Of a stretch of 64,000 bases of DNA, positions 1-9,373 are shown piece after piece. The notes beneath the pieces are model-generated. The model had not been told where the DNA came from. It did not search any database and was given only the letters and a program-made list of their open reading frames with translations. Source of the DNA: Micromonospora sp. NBRC 110009 (lineage in GTDB: Bacteria; Actinomycetota; Actinomycetes; Mycobacteriales; Micromonosporaceae); NCBI RefSeq assembly GCF_030518795.1, contig NZ_CP130427.1, forward strand, positions 4,526,001-4,590,000. Reading direction: 5' to 3'. Position numbers and translations under genes: made by a program. How positions within the stretch are numbered: the first letter of the stretch is position 1; the number at the start of each line of letters is the position of its first letter.

Positions 1-2048
1 TCAACCTGCTGGCCGAGCCGTCACCCGGTGACGACCAGCGGGCGCTCACCGACGCCGTGCTGCGGTACGTGCAGCTCTCCCGGGTCAAGGAGCTCACCTC
101 CCGGGTCCGGGCCGAGCTGTACGCGGCCGCCCGCGCCGGCCGGTACGAGGTCGACGACCAGGCGACGCTGACCGACCTGCGGGCCCAGCAGCTCACCGCG
201 CTGGGTGCGTTCCGGACCGCGGCCACCGCCGATCAGGTCCGCCGGTACGACCAGACGTCGCTGGATCCGGCGTTCGTGTCGGCCAGCAAGTTGGAGGAGA
301 AGACCCTGCCCAGCGGCACCGCCGAGCCGGCGCTGCTGCCCGCGCCACAGTGGTGGGCGGCCAGCGAGCAGCGCCAGGAGCTGCTGCGCCAACTGGAGGG
401 CGAGGTCCTCGACGACGCCGTACGCCGCGCCGACGCGGCCAGCACGCAGCAGTTGCGGGCCACCCTGCTGGTGGTGGGCGGCATCCTCGCGGTGCTGCTG
501 GTGGCCGTGCTCGTCTCCCTGCTGGTCGGTCGCTCGATCGCCCGGTCGATGCGGCTGCTGCGCAGCCAGGCGCTGCGGATCGCGCAGGTGGAGCTGCCGC
601 ACACCCTGCACCGGCTGCGCGTGGTGGACCGCCCGGTCGGCGCGATCGAGGTGCCGCCGGCCGTGCTCGGCTCGCAGGACGAGATCGGCGAGCTGGCGGA
701 GGCGTTCGTGGCGGTGCACCGCAGCGCCGTCGACGTCGCGGTCGAGCAGGCGATGATGCGGCGCAACGTCAACGCCATGTTCGTCAACCTGGCCCGGCGC
801 AGCCAGGTGCTGGTCGAGCGGCAGCTCGAACTCCTCGACGAGCTGGAGCGCGAGGAGAGCGACCCGGAGCAGCTGGAGAACCTGTTCAAGCTCGACCACC
901 TGGCCGCCCGGATGCGGCGCAACGACGAGAGCCTGTTGGTGCTCGCCGGCACGGAGTCCAGCCGGCGGTGGAACCGGCCGGTGGGCCTGGGCGCGGTGCT
1001 GCTGGCCGCGAGCGCCGAGATCGAGCAGTATCAGCGGGTGCGCCACGAGTACCACCCGGACCTGCACGTGGTCGGGCACGCCGTCGGCGACCTGGTGCAC
1101 CTCTTCGCCGAGCTGCTGGAGAACGCCACCGCCTTCTCCCGTCCGGACACCGTCGTGCGGGTCCGCACCCGGGGGGAGGGCAGCGGGGCGTTGGTGGAGA
1201 TCGCCGACGAGGGGCTGGGGATGAGCCCGGCCGCGCTGGCGGAGGCGAACGCGGTGCTGGCCGAGCCGCCGGCGGCGGACGTGGCGGCCTCCGAGCGGAT
1301 GGGTCTGTTCGTGGTCAGCCACCTGGGTGCCCGGCACCGGATCGAGGTGCGGTTGCGGGCCGGTCAGGAGGGGCTGGTCGCGAGCGTCCGGCTCCCCGCC
1401 GAGCTGCTGGCGGCCGCGCCCGGGGCCGAGCTGGGCCAGCTCTCCGCGCCGCGGATGCTGACCACCCAGGTCGCCGCGGCATCCCGCCTCGCGTTCGGCG
1501 CCGGCCCGCTCCGCGCGGCGACCACCGAGCTGCCGGTGGCCGGGCGCCCGATGGCGGCTCCGGCGGCGCTGCCGGTGTCGCCGTTGACGGGGCTGCCGCT
1601 AGGCGGCGGTGCGCCGCCCGCGACGCAGCCGCCCACCGTGGGCCGTCCCGTGCCGTCCGGTACGCCCGGGGGGACGGCCGTGCCGGGGCCCCGCACGGTG
1701 CCGGGCCGGGCCGAGGACGTGCTGACGCCGTCGACCGGGTCGCCGGGCGGCGGCGGCTGGTTCTCCCGCCAGGGGCCGTCGTCGTCGGTGCTCGGGGTGA
1801 CGCCGCCGCCCGTCGAGACGCCGGTCACCGGCGGGACCAACGAACGGGGCCTGCCGGTGCGCGTACCGATGGCCCAGCTCGCCGCCGTCACCGAGACCGC
1901 CCCGAGCCCGCACGCGCCACGACACGACCCGGATCCGGACGCGGTCGGCGGCGTGCTCTCCCGCTTCTACGGCGGGGTACGGCGGGCGGAGGCCGAGGAG
2001 ACCGCAGTGCTGTTCATGCCGCGCGACGAAGGGGGACGACAACAGTGA
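1..2048 (+). CDS. Sensor-like histidine kinase (conservon CvnA type), 5' truncated by window edge
   Basis: The frame is already open at base 3, so the true start lies before the window. In order, the visible protein has an extracytoplasmic helical sensor region, one membrane segment (about 456-540), a HAMP-like linker, a helical dimerisation region and a HATPase domain. The HATPase domain shows an N-box ([10 protein letters not shown]), a G1-like box (ADEGLGMS) and a G2-like box (RMGLFVV). A long Pro/Gly/Thr-rich tail of about 200 residues follows. Family knowledge: actinomycete nitrate-sensor-like kinases of this build act with roadblock proteins and small GTPases in signalling from the membrane. 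Its stop overlaps the start of the next gene, which indicates translational coupling. Confidence 0.88.
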   Translation, partial: NLLAEPSPGDDQRALTDAVLRYVQLSRVKELTSRVRAELYAAARAGRYEVDDQATLTDLRAQQLTALGAFRTAATADQVRRYDQTSLDPAFVSASKLEEKTLPSGTAEPALLPAPQWWAASEQRQELLRQLEGEVLDDAVRRADAASTQQLRATLLVVGGILAVLLVAVLVSLLVGRSIARSMRLLRSQALRIAQVELPHTLHRLRVVDRPVGAIEVPPAVLGSQDEIGELAEAFVAVHRSAVDVAVEQAMMRRNVNAMFVNLARRSQVLVERQLELLDELEREESDPEQLENLFKLDHLAARMRRNDESLLVLAGTESSRRWNRPVGLGAVLLAASAEIEQYQRVRHEYHPDLHVVGHAVGDLVHLFAELLENATAFSRPDTVVRVRTRGEGSGALVEIADEGLGMSPAALAEANAVLAEPPAADVAASERMGLFVVSHLGARHRIEVRLRAGQEGLVASVRLPAELLAAAPGAELGQLSAPRMLTTQVAAASRLAFGAGPLRAATTELPVAGRPMAAPAALPVSPLTGLPLGGGAPPATQPPTVGRPVPSGTPGGTAVPGPRTVPGRAEDVLTPSTGSPGGGGWFSRQGPSSSVLGVTPPPVETPVTGGTNERGLPVRVPMAQLAAVTETAPSPHAPRHDPDPDAVGGVLSRFYGGVRRAEAEETAVLFMPRDEGGRQQ

Positions 2049-2467
2049 CGACGTTGAGCCAGGAGGCACGCGACCTGAGCTGGCTGGTAAACGCGTTCGC
2101 GGAGCGGGTACCGGGGGTGGCGCACGCCGTGGTCGTCTCGTCCGACGGCCTGCTGGTGGCGATCTCCGCGTACCTGCCCCGCGACCACGCGGACAAGCTC
2201 GCCGCGGTGACCTCCGGTCTGATGAGCATCACCGCCGGCGCGGCCCAGATGTTCGACGGGGACGTCGTCAAGCAGACCGTGGTCGAGATGGGACGGGGCT
2301 ACTTCCTGGTCATGCAGATCCGGGACGGCTCGATCCTGGCCACGCTGGCCGCGGCGGACGCTGACATCGGAGTGGTCGGCTACGAGATGGCCCGGCTGGC
2401 GAAGCAGGCGGGCGAGATGCTCACCCCGGCGCTGCGCGCCGAACTCCAGCAGGCGTTGCCCCGCTGA
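2045..2467 (+). CDS. Roadblock/LC7 domain protein (CvnB type)
   Basis: This 140-aa protein starts at GTG 2045, which overlaps the kinase stop as GTGA. The alternating helix/strand pattern with [11 protein letters not shown] near the N-terminus and GYFLVMQI in the middle is typical of the roadblock/LC7 fold. In conservons this subunit regulates the small GTPase CvnD downstream of the sensor kinase. Here the usual DUF742 (CvnC) and GTPase (CvnD) genes do not follow, because the next gene is on the opposite strand. The pair is therefore a shortened conservon or its partners lie elsewhere. Confidence 0.9.
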   Translation: MTTLSQEARDLSWLVNAFAERVPGVAHAVVVSSDGLLVAISAYLPRDHADKLAAVTSGLMSITAGAAQMFDGDVVKQTVVEMGRGYFLVMQIRDGSILATLAAADADIGVVGYEMARLAKQAGEMLTPALRAELQQALPR

Positions 2468-2475
2468 GCGGGGCC

Positions 2476-2507
2476 GCCCGGCCGGCGGCGCTGCGCCCCG
2501 GCCGGGC
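2476..2507. terminator. GC-rich hairpin between convergent genes
   Basis: A perfect 10-bp inverted repeat (GCCCGGCCGG at 2476-2485 and its complement at 2498-2507) with a 12-base loop lies between the roadblock stop and the GH1 stop. It has no T-run. Its position suggests a bidirectional terminator. Confidence 0.55.
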
Positions 2508-2515
2508 CGCGCTCG

Positions 2516-4015
2516 TCAGAGCCCGTTGCGGCGGATCACCTCGCGGTACCAGTGGGCGCTGCGCTTGGGCACCCGGCGTTGCGTCGGATAGTCCACGTAG
2601 ACCAGCCCCCACCGCTGCTCGTAGCCCTCGGCCCACTCGAAGTTGTCCAGCAGCGACCAGACGTGGTAGCTCTCCAGCGGCACGCCGTCCCGGATCGCGC
2701 GGTGGGCGGCGGCGAAGTGGTCGCGGAGGAAGTCGATCCGGGCGGCGTCGTCGACCGTGCCGTCGGCGGCGAGCGTGTCCGGGCAGGGCAGCCCGTTCTC
2801 GGTGATGGTGAGCGGGATCCGGCCGTAGTCGCGGGTGACCCGGGTGAGGATGTCGTACATCCCCTCGGGGTGGATCTGCTGCCAGTCCGCCTCGGAGGTC
2901 GGCCACTTCGTGGCGATCCCGCCCTGCCCGGTGACGTAGATGGGCGTGTAGTACTGCACCGCGAGCAGGTCGACGGGGCTGCCGATGACGGCCAGGTCGC
3001 CGTCGCGGATCCCGCGTGCGACGCGGCTGTCCGGGCCCAGGTCGGCCAGCACGTCCTGCGGGTAGGCGCCCTTGAGGATCGAGTCGAGGTAGAGCCGGTT
3101 CTCGTAGCCGTCGTAGAGCCGGGTGGCCGCGGCGGCCTCGGCGGTGTCGTCGGCGGGGTAGCAGGGGTGCAGGTTCAGCGCCGGGCCGATGCGGCCGGGC
3201 GCCCCGCTGGCGCGCAGCGCACGGACGGCGAGGCCGTGGGCGAGCTGGAGGTGGTGGGCGACCAGGTACGCGGCCTCCGGGTCCTGCCGGCCGGGCGCGT
3301 GGTGCCCCCATAGGTAGCCGTTCTGCACCACGGTCTTCGGCTCGTTGACGGTGAGCCAGACCGGCACCCGGTCGCCGAGGGCGCGGAACACGACGTCGGC
3401 GTAGTCGGCGAATCGGCCGGCGGTGTCCCGGTTCTCCCAGCCGCCGGCGTCCTGCAGCGCCTGGGGGAGGTCCCAGTGGAACAGGGTGGCCATCGGCGCG
3501 ATGCCCCGCTCGTGCAGCCCGTCCAGCAGGCGGCGGTAGAAGTCGAGGCCGCGGTGGTTGGGCCGGCCGGAGCCGTCGGCCTGGATGCGCGGCCAGGAGA
3601 TGGAGAAGCGGTAGCTGCGCAGGCCCAGGTCGCGCATCAGGTCGAGGTCGGCGGCCCACCGGTGGTAGTGGTCGGCGGCGACGTCGCCGGTGTCCCCGTT
3701 GCGGGTCCGGCCCGGGGTGTGGCTGAAGGTGTCCCAGATCGATTCGCCCCGGCCGTCCTCCTTGGCCGCGCCCTCGATCTGATACGCCGAGGTGGCGGCG
3801 CCCCAACCGAAGCCGGCCGGGAAGCGCAGCGCCCCCGGCGCGGACTCCGCGCCGTCGGGGACGGTGCCGGGCGGGTCGTCGCAGCCGGCGACTGCGGCGG
3901 TGGACGCGGCGGTCCCGGCCACGGCCGTGCCGGTGAGCCCGGTGCGGGCCGCGCCGGCGGCGGTGGCGGAGGCGGCGGCGCGGCGGAGCAGGCGCCGTCG
4001 GGTGAGTAGCGACAT
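2516..4015 (-). CDS. Secreted GH1 family beta-glucosidase
   Basis: This 499-aa protein starts at ATG 4015, preceded by a GGAG ribosome site. A longer in-frame start exists but is less likely. The N-terminus has a twin-arginine-like run (TRRRLLRR) followed by an Ala/Gly-rich hydrophobic stretch and a Cys (AVAGCDD) that could be a lipobox. It is therefore probably exported by Tat and perhaps lipid-anchored. The GH1 barrel begins about residue 65. The acid/base glutamate is E225 in TVNEP and the nucleophile is E406 in ITENG, so both catalytic residues are present. Expected activity is hydrolysis of beta-glucosides or cello-oligosaccharides outside the cytoplasm, which is unusual because many GH1 enzymes are intracellular. 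Confidence 0.93.
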   Translation of the reverse strand: MSLLTRRRLLRRAAASATAAGAARTGLTGTAVAGTAASTAAVAGCDDPPGTVPDGAESAPGALRFPAGFGWGAATSAYQIEGAAKEDGRGESIWDTFSHTPGRTRNGDTGDVAADHYHRWAADLDLMRDLGLRSYRFSISWPRIQADGSGRPNHRGLDFYRRLLDGLHERGIAPMATLFHWDLPQALQDAGGWENRDTAGRFADYADVVFRALGDRVPVWLTVNEPKTVVQNGYLWGHHAPGRQDPEAAYLVAHHLQLAHGLAVRALRASGAPGRIGPALNLHPCYPADDTAEAAAATRLYDGYENRLYLDSILKGAYPQDVLADLGPDSRVARGIRDGDLAVIGSPVDLLAVQYYTPIYVTGQGGIATKWPTSEADWQQIHPEGMYDILTRVTRDYGRIPLTITENGLPCPDTLAADGTVDDAARIDFLRDHFAAAHRAIRDGVPLESYHVWSLLDNFEWAEGYEQRWGLVYVDYPTQRRVPKRSAHWYREVIRRNGL

Positions 4016-4347
4016 CGGGTTTCTCCTCGGAGTGACTGGCCGCCCGACGGCCGGGAGCGCTCCCAGCATAGGCTAGGCGTGGTCGGCCGCGTCCCGCGGG
4101 CGGATCGGTGCCGCCGGCCTGGGTCCGCCCGCAGCGGAGGCCGACCGGGCAGCGGGGAACCGGAGCGGCCGGTCGGCCGACGGCCTGGTTCCCACGGTCA
4201 GGCCGGGTGGGCCGGTCGGCTGGCCGACGCGGCGGACGGGCCAGCCCACCATTCGGTCGTTAGACGAACTTGCCGCGAAAAAGGCTGCGAAAAACCGGCG
4301 GTCGCGGGACCACGCGGCGGCCGGGAGCGGAGTAACGTACATCACCG
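4016..4347. other. Intergenic region upstream of GH1 gene
   Basis: About 330 bases without a convincing gene. The short open frames here have no family signature or good ribosome site. The region should hold the promoter of the GH1 gene. No clear sigma-factor box was recognised. Confidence 0.4.
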
Positions 4348-4380
4348 GAGAGGCCGCTCCCCCCGTGGCGGCCTCTCTTT
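4348..4380 (+). terminator. Intrinsic terminator-like hairpin
   Basis: A perfect 10-bp stem (GAGAGGCCGC at 4348-4357, complement at 4368-4377) with a 10-base loop is followed on the plus strand by TTTAACTTT. On the other strand it sits directly after the DUF3159 stop, so it may stop transcription in both directions. Confidence 0.6.
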
Positions 4381-5062
4381 AACTTTCCGGCCCGCCGTCC
4401 CCATCGGACGGCGGCGCCGGGTGCCGCAGCCCCGGGTGACCGGGCGGCAGGGAGCGCCGGATCACTACCCAGCTCACCGCCAGCGCGGCCGCGACCAGCG
4501 GCCAGGTCAGCGCCACCCGGGCCACCACCAGCGCGATCACCTGGCCGCCGAGCCAGAGCGGCACGAAGACCGCCAGCCGCAGCAGATGGGTCGCCGCCCA
4601 GACCCAGCTGCCCCGGCCGTACGCCCGCAGCAGCGCCGGATCCCGCCGCCACCGGCCGCGCTGCCCGAGCGCGGCGCCGACCACCACCCCGAGCAGCGGC
4701 CAGCGCACCACGATGCTGACCACCCAGGCGAGCCCGCTGGCCGCGTTGGAGGCCAGCTGCACCAGGAAGAAGTCGCTGGCCCGCCCGGTGCGCAGGGCGA
4801 TCAGCGCGGCCACGCAGACGGCCAGCAGCCCGATGAGCACCGAGCGCGGCCGGTCCCCGCGGCGCAGCCGCCAGCCGGCCACCGCCGCGCCGGTCGCCAC
4901 CGCGGCGGCCACCCCGCCCCACAGCCCGGCGGCCAGCCAGCCGACGGCGAACGCTACCGGCGGCAGGGTCGCGTCGACCGCACCTCGCCGGCCACCGAGC
5001 AGGTCCGCCAGCGACTCCGTCCGCTCGTGCGGCGGTCGCTCCCGCTCCGGTGTGCTGGTCAC
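4379..5062 (-). CDS. DUF3159 family membrane protein
   Basis: This 227-aa protein starts at GTG 5062, behind a strong GGAGGGGG ribosome site. After a short polar N-terminus it begins the family block (DATLPPVAFAVGWLAAGL) and then shows about six hydrophobic segments, ending in a polar tail. This matches DUF3159, an actinobacterial inner-membrane family of unknown function. It is divergent from the PAP2 gene, and the two share a short control region of about 90 bases. Confidence 0.85.
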   Translation of the reverse strand: MTSTPERERPPHERTESLADLLGGRRGAVDATLPPVAFAVGWLAAGLWGGVAAAVATGAAVAGWRLRRGDRPRSVLIGLLAVCVAALIALRTGRASDFFLVQLASNAASGLAWVVSIVVRWPLLGVVVGAALGQRGRWRRDPALLRAYGRGSWVWAATHLLRLAVFVPLWLGGQVIALVVARVALTWPLVAAALAVSWVVIRRSLPPGHPGLRHPAPPSDGDGGPES

Positions 5063-5149
5063 CTGTCGCCCCCTCCAGCTGTGCGTGCTCAACCTATCCG
5101 GACGGGGCCGAGGGCTCGACGAGCGCCGGGCCCGACGGGCCGTTACGGT

Positions 5150-6037
5150 GTGCGGGTGCGCGAGACGGCAAGGGGTTGGACCGCGGTCTGGTTGGTCGTC
5201 ATGGCCCTGGCGCAGGCGGTCGCGTTTCTCCTGGTGTGGCGCTTCGGCGTGCACACCCGGCTGGGCCAGTGGCTAGACACGGTCGCGCTGACCGGCAACC
5301 GGATCGGGCAGAGCCGCATCGACGGGCCGGTGGACCGCATCCTCAACGCCATGTCGGTGGTGTCCCTGCTGGTGGTCACCGCGATGATCGGCTTCATCGC
5401 GCTGATCCGGGGGCGTAAGGCGCTCGCGCTCACCGCGACCCTGCTGATCGCGGGTGCGAACGCGAGCACCCAACTGCTCAAGCACTACCTGGTCCGCCCC
5501 GACTTCGGCGTCGACCCGCAACGGGCGGCGGTCGGCAACAGCCTGCCGAGCGGGCACACCGCCGTGGCCGCGTCGGTGGCGGTCGCGCTGATCCTGGTGC
5601 TGCCCGCGAAGCTGCGGGTGCTCGGCGCCTTCCTCGGCGCCGGCTACGCGGCGGCCGCCGGGGTGGCCACCCTCTCCGCCGGCTGGCACCGGCCCAGCGA
5701 CGCGGTCGCCGCCTATCTGGTGGTGGGCGGCTGGGCCGCCGTCGGCGGCCTGGTGCTCCTCTTCTTCCAGCGGGAACGGGCCGAGGTCTCCCCGGCCGAC
5801 GCGCACCGGACGGCCGCCGCGCTGCTCGGCCTCGGCGGGGTGGTCGCCCTCGTCGCGTCCGGGCTCGCCCTCGCCTGGCTGGCCGCCCGCTCCGGGACGC
5901 CCGCGGACGAGCTCACCCGCCGTCCGCTCTTCGTGGGGTACGCGGGCAGCGCGGCCGGCATCGTCGGGACGATGGCCGTGGTGGCCGCGCTGGTCCTCGC
6001 GGTGGTGCACCGCCTGGTGCCCCGGTACCGGGGCTGA
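5150..6037 (+). CDS. PAP2 superfamily membrane phosphatase
   Basis: The frame is open far upstream, but the first hydrophobic segment and the divergent neighbour support a start at GTG 5150 or GTG 5156. The protein (about 295 aa) has several membrane segments and the PAP2 triad: KHYLVRPDF (motif 1), PSGHT (motif 2) and AGWHRPSDAV (motif 3, with the usual Ser-Arg start relaxed). Members remove phosphate from lipid phosphates such as phosphatidate or undecaprenyl pyrophosphate at the outer face of the membrane. The exact substrate cannot be told from sequence. Confidence 0.88.
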   Translation: MRVRETARGWTAVWLVVMALAQAVAFLLVWRFGVHTRLGQWLDTVALTGNRIGQSRIDGPVDRILNAMSVVSLLVVTAMIGFIALIRGRKALALTATLLIAGANASTQLLKHYLVRPDFGVDPQRAAVGNSLPSGHTAVAASVAVALILVLPAKLRVLGAFLGAGYAAAAGVATLSAGWHRPSDAVAAYLVVGGWAAVGGLVLLFFQRERAEVSPADAHRTAAALLGLGGVVALVASGLALAWLAARSGTPADELTRRPLFVGYAGSAAGIVGTMAVVAALVLAVVHRLVPRYRG

Positions 6038-6487
6038 TCAGCGGTAGAACGTGCCGACCATGGTGCCGCTGGCGAACTCCTTGTCGGTGAGCGCGCGGTG
6101 CACGTCCTCGGCCTGGGGCGAGTCCGGCAGGTCGATCGGGCGTTCCAGGGCGTAGAGGCGGAAGAAGTAGCGGTGCGGGTCCTCGTGCGGTGGCGGGTGC
6201 GGGCCGGCCCACCCGGTGGTGCCGAAGTCGTTGGGCCATTCCCGGCCCCCCAACGGCACGCCGCCCTCGACGACCCCTTCCGAACGGGGCGAGATTCCGG
6301 TTACCAGCCAGTGCAGGAAGGGAGCCTTCCCGGCGTCCGGGTCCTCGACCATCAGGACCAGCTCGGTGGCCTCGGGAACCTGGGACCACTCCAGCGGTGG
6401 CGAGACGTTTCCCCCCTCCCGGGAGAAGCGTCCGGGTAGCAGGTCGTGATCGTTGAAGGCGGTACTCCGCAGCATGATGCCGGCCAT
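6038..6487 (-). CDS. YbhB/YbcL (PEBP) family protein
   Basis: This 149-aa protein starts at ATG 6487, behind GGAGAGGAGG. It shows the PEBP signature: a conserved MVEDPDAG segment, FLHWLVTGI and a C-terminal PHRYFFRLYAL strand. Bacterial members bind small anionic ligands and have no firmly assigned role. The gene is convergent with the PAP2 gene, with no spacer between the stop codons. Confidence 0.92.
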   Translation of the reverse strand: MAGIMLRSTAFNDHDLLPGRFSREGGNVSPPLEWSQVPEATELVLMVEDPDAGKAPFLHWLVTGISPRSEGVVEGGVPLGGREWPNDFGTTGWAGPHPPPHEDPHRYFFRLYALERPIDLPDSPQAEDVHRALTDKEFASGTMVGTFYR

Positions 6488-6595
6488 CGTTCGGCGCCTC
6501 CTCTCCTCGTCCCGCGGCGCGTACCCGGCCGCCGGGCGACGAAACGGCGGGTGGCAGGCTGGGCCGCCGAGGACGGACCGGACGGGGGAGGACGG

Positions 6596-7267
6596 ATGGA
6601 GACGGTACGCAGGGCGTTCCAGGACGAGTGCGGGCGGCTGGAGGAGGTGCTGCGGGGTCTCGACGAGGCGGACCTGGACCGGCCCACACCCTGCCCGCCG
6701 TGGGCGGTGCGGGACCTGCTCGCGCACGTGCGCACCGGTGCGGGACGGCTGGTCGAGATGCTCGCCGCGCCGGCTCCCGAGCGGGCGGAGGTGGACGCCG
6801 CCGGCTACTTCGGGGCGGCCAAGTTCGCCCCGGAGGTCGACGACGCCCGGATCGACAGCGCCCGCCGGGAGGCGCGCGAACTGGCCGGCGTACCCGAGGT
6901 GGCGGAGGGCTTCGGGCGGGCCTGGCGGGCGGCCGACGCGGCGGTCGCCGCGCAGCCGCCGGAGCGGCTCGTCCGCACCCGGCACGGCGACCCGATGACG
7001 CTCACCGAGTTCCTGCGTACCCGCGTGGTGGAGGTCGGGGTGCACGGCCTGGACCTGGCCGACGCGCTGGACCGGCGGCCGTGGCTGACGCCCACCGCCG
7101 CGGAGGTGGTGGCGGAACTGCTGGCAGCGGGCCGGCCGGTGCCCGACGGGCTGGGCTGGGACGCCCTGACCCTGGTCCGCAAGGCCACCGGCCGAACCGA
7201 GCTCACCGCGCGGGAGCGGGCGCTGGTGGCCCGGTCCGGCTTCCGCTGGCTCGCCTTCGGCGGCTGA
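6596..7267 (+). CDS. Maleylpyruvate isomerase family mycothiol-dependent enzyme
   Basis: This 223-aa protein starts at ATG 6596, behind GGGGGAGG. The N-terminal DinB-like four-helix part contains TPCPPWAVRDLLAHV, with the conserved metal-binding His in the LLAH position, and a second His in GVHGLDLADAL. This is the MDMPI_N architecture. Family members use mycothiol as cofactor or metal-bound thiol. The substrate here is unknown. It diverges from the PEBP gene. Confidence 0.85.
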   Translation: METVRRAFQDECGRLEEVLRGLDEADLDRPTPCPPWAVRDLLAHVRTGAGRLVEMLAAPAPERAEVDAAGYFGAAKFAPEVDDARIDSARREARELAGVPEVAEGFGRAWRAADAAVAAQPPERLVRTRHGDPMTLTEFLRTRVVEVGVHGLDLADALDRRPWLTPTAAEVVAELLAAGRPVPDGLGWDALTLVRKATGRTELTARERALVARSGFRWLAFGG

Positions 7268-7282
7268 CCGCCGCCGACGACG

Positions 7283-8119
7283 TCACGCGGCGGTGCGGCG
7301 CAGGTGGTCCAGGACGATCGGGTCGATCCGGCCGGGGACGATGCGCTCCTCCAGGTTCTCCACGCCCGCCCAGGAGGCGAGCGCGTCGTCCAGGCCGGCC
7401 GGCCCGACCGGGTGACCGGCGGTGGCCAGCCGCGCCGTCACCTCCTCGGCGAGCGGGCCGGTGAGGTCGCGCAGGGTGGCCGGGTCGGGCTTGCCGAAGA
7501 GCATGGTGTGCACGTCGAGCAGGCGGCCCAGCTCGGTGACCGGGTCGGGGTGGTCGTCCACCCGCAGGTCCACCAGCTCGTCGCCGGTGCCGGCGTAACC
7601 GCCGCGCCGCTGCACCACCAGCAGGCCGGCGCTCTGCCGGCCCCGCCGGTCGCCGCCGGCCCGGTCACCCGCGTGCAGCGCGGCCAGCAGCCGTTGCGGG
7701 AAGGGCAGTTCGCTGTCGCCCAGCCAGGCGTCCCGGATCGCCTCGACGACCTGCGGACCGGCCAGGATGTTGCCCTGCACCGCCCAGCCGTCGCCGGCCT
7801 CACCGCCGGCCCACGGGTGGCAGCGCGGCCCGGTCCAGGTGGCCCCGTCGCCGGTCGCGCCGACCACACCGAGCTGCCGATCGTCCCGACCCGGGTCGGC
7901 GGCGACCAGGCCGGCGACGGCGTCCGCGGCGGCCACCCCGCTGCGCAGCAGGGCCAGCCCCTGCCCGCGGTACGCCAGGTTGACGTGCGCCTGGGTGGCC
8001 ACCGCGCCCACCTCGGCCTCGGCGGCCGGGACCAACGCGCCGGCGGCGAGGAACTTGCTGGCCACGGCGACGCCGTGCAGGCGGCCGTCGGCGGACCGGG
8101 CGACGATCGAGAAGGTCAC
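7283..8119 (-). CDS. DUF1028 domain-containing protein
   Basis: This 278-aa protein begins with MTFSIVARSADG, and the second residue Thr and the block GAVATQAHVNLAYRGQGLALLRSG are the DUF1028 signature. Family knowledge: DUF1028 proteins have an Ntn-hydrolase-like fold and often carry a C-terminal domain with a conserved RVDDHPDP-type motif, seen here as LRVDDHPDPV. Probable hydrolase with unknown substrate. It is convergent with the preceding gene. Confidence 0.88.
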   Translation of the reverse strand: MTFSIVARSADGRLHGVAVASKFLAAGALVPAAEAEVGAVATQAHVNLAYRGQGLALLRSGVAAADAVAGLVAADPGRDDRQLGVVGATGDGATWTGPRCHPWAGGEAGDGWAVQGNILAGPQVVEAIRDAWLGDSELPFPQRLLAALHAGDRAGGDRRGRQSAGLLVVQRRGGYAGTGDELVDLRVDDHPDPVTELGRLLDVHTMLFGKPDPATLRDLTGPLAEEVTARLATAGHPVGPAGLDDALASWAGVENLEERIVPGRIDPIVLDHLRRTAA

Positions 8120-8373
8120 TCGCGGATGGTAGCGCCGGGTCGGGCGCGAGGACGCCCCGCGACCCGTCGGGACGTCGCCGCCGCCGGGCGGCGTTCAGAC
8201 CCGGTGGTGGCGGGGTGGGCGGCCCGGGTCACCGCCTCGGCGGTCGCCTCCCGCCGTCGGTCCAGCCCACCTGGCAGTCGTAACACTCATTCCGGGCGCG
8301 CCGGTGCCGATCGTGCGGATCGTCCCGGTCCGGGATCTTGCCCGGCGCGGCGGCGAGCGGGCACCATCGACCG
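8120..8373. other. Divergent intergenic region
   Basis: About 250 bases between divergent DUF1028 and LLM genes. It should contain both promoters. No gene or clear box was recognised. Confidence 0.35.
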
Positions 8374-9372
8374 GTGACGAATCGATGGGGCATGACGGTG
8401 CCGCTCAGCGGCATCCCGCTCGCCGACCACGCCCCGGTCTACGCGGCCCTCGACCGGGCCGGCTTCACCGACGTCTGGTCGTCGGAGGTCGCCGGCACCG
8501 ACGCGTTCACCCCGCTCGCGCTCGCCGCGGCGTGGCAACCCGGGCTCCGCCTCGGCACGGCGATCGCCCCCGTCTTCACCCGGGGACCCGGGCTGCTCGC
8601 GATGAGCGCCGCCGCCCTGGCCGAGGCCGCCCCCGGGCGGTTCGCGCTCGGCATCGGCGCCTCCTCGCCGGTGCTCGTCCGTGACTGGAACGCCACCCGG
8701 TTCACTGAGCCGTTCCAGCGGACCCGCGACGTGCTGCGCTTCCTGCGCGCCGCGTTGCGCGGCGAGACCGTCGACGAGGTCTACGACACCTTCACCGTCC
8801 GCCGGTTCACCCTGGAACGTCCGCCGGCCGTGCCGCCGCCGGTGCTGCTGGCCGCGCTGCGCCCCGGCATGCTGCGGCTGGCCGCCGCCGAGGCCGACGG
8901 CGTGATCCTCAACTGGCTCTCCGCCGACGACGTGCCGACCGCCCTCGGCGAACTGGGCGAACGCCGGCCCGGCTTCGAGGTCGCCGCCCGGATCTTCGTC
9001 TGCCCCACCGAGGACGCCGCGTACGCCCGGGCGCTGGGGCGCCGGCTGGTCACCGGCTACCTCACCGTGCCGGCGTACGCGGCCTTCCACCGGTGGCTGG
9101 GCCGGGAGGAGACGCTCGGCCCGATGTGGGCGAAGTGGGCGGCCGGTGACCGGCGGGGCGCCTCGGCGGCCGTACCGGACGAGGTGGTCGACGCGCTGGT
9201 GCTGCACGGCTCACCCGAGGAGTGCGTCGCCCAGGTCCGCCGGTACGCCGAGCACGGAGTGGACGTACCCGTGCTGGCGGTGCTGCCCACCCCGGAGTTG
9301 GCCGCCGGCGGCGCGGCCGCGCTGTCCGCGTTGATACCCCGGTTGGCGCCCGGCGGCGAGGAGGGCAGCTGA
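8374..9372 (+). CDS. LLM class F420-dependent oxidoreductase
   Basis: About 332 aa. The best starts are GTG 8374 (VTNRWGMTVPL) or ATG 8392, and neither has a strong ribosome site. The TIM-barrel luciferase-like features are visible: RLGTAIAPVFTRGP, APGRFALGIGASS and GVDVPVLAVLP at the end. The family reduces or oxidises small substrates with coenzyme F420 (or FMN). The next gene, an SDR dehydrogenase, follows after one base, so the two probably act in one catabolic or detoxifying step set. Confidence 0.9.
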   Translation: MTNRWGMTVPLSGIPLADHAPVYAALDRAGFTDVWSSEVAGTDAFTPLALAAAWQPGLRLGTAIAPVFTRGPGLLAMSAAALAEAAPGRFALGIGASSPVLVRDWNATRFTEPFQRTRDVLRFLRAALRGETVDEVYDTFTVRRFTLERPPAVPPPVLLAALRPGMLRLAAAEADGVILNWLSADDVPTALGELGERRPGFEVAARIFVCPTEDAAYARALGRRLVTGYLTVPAYAAFHRWLGREETLGPMWAKWAAGDRRGASAAVPDEVVDALVLHGSPEECVAQVRRYAEHGVDVPVLAVLPTPELAAGGAAALSALIPRLAPGGEEGS

Positions 9373-9373
9373 C

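Noticed and set aside
350-2044. Long Arg/Ala-rich frame leading into the roadblock gene
   Set aside because: Only the part from GTG 2045 has protein character. The upstream part is out of frame with the kinase.
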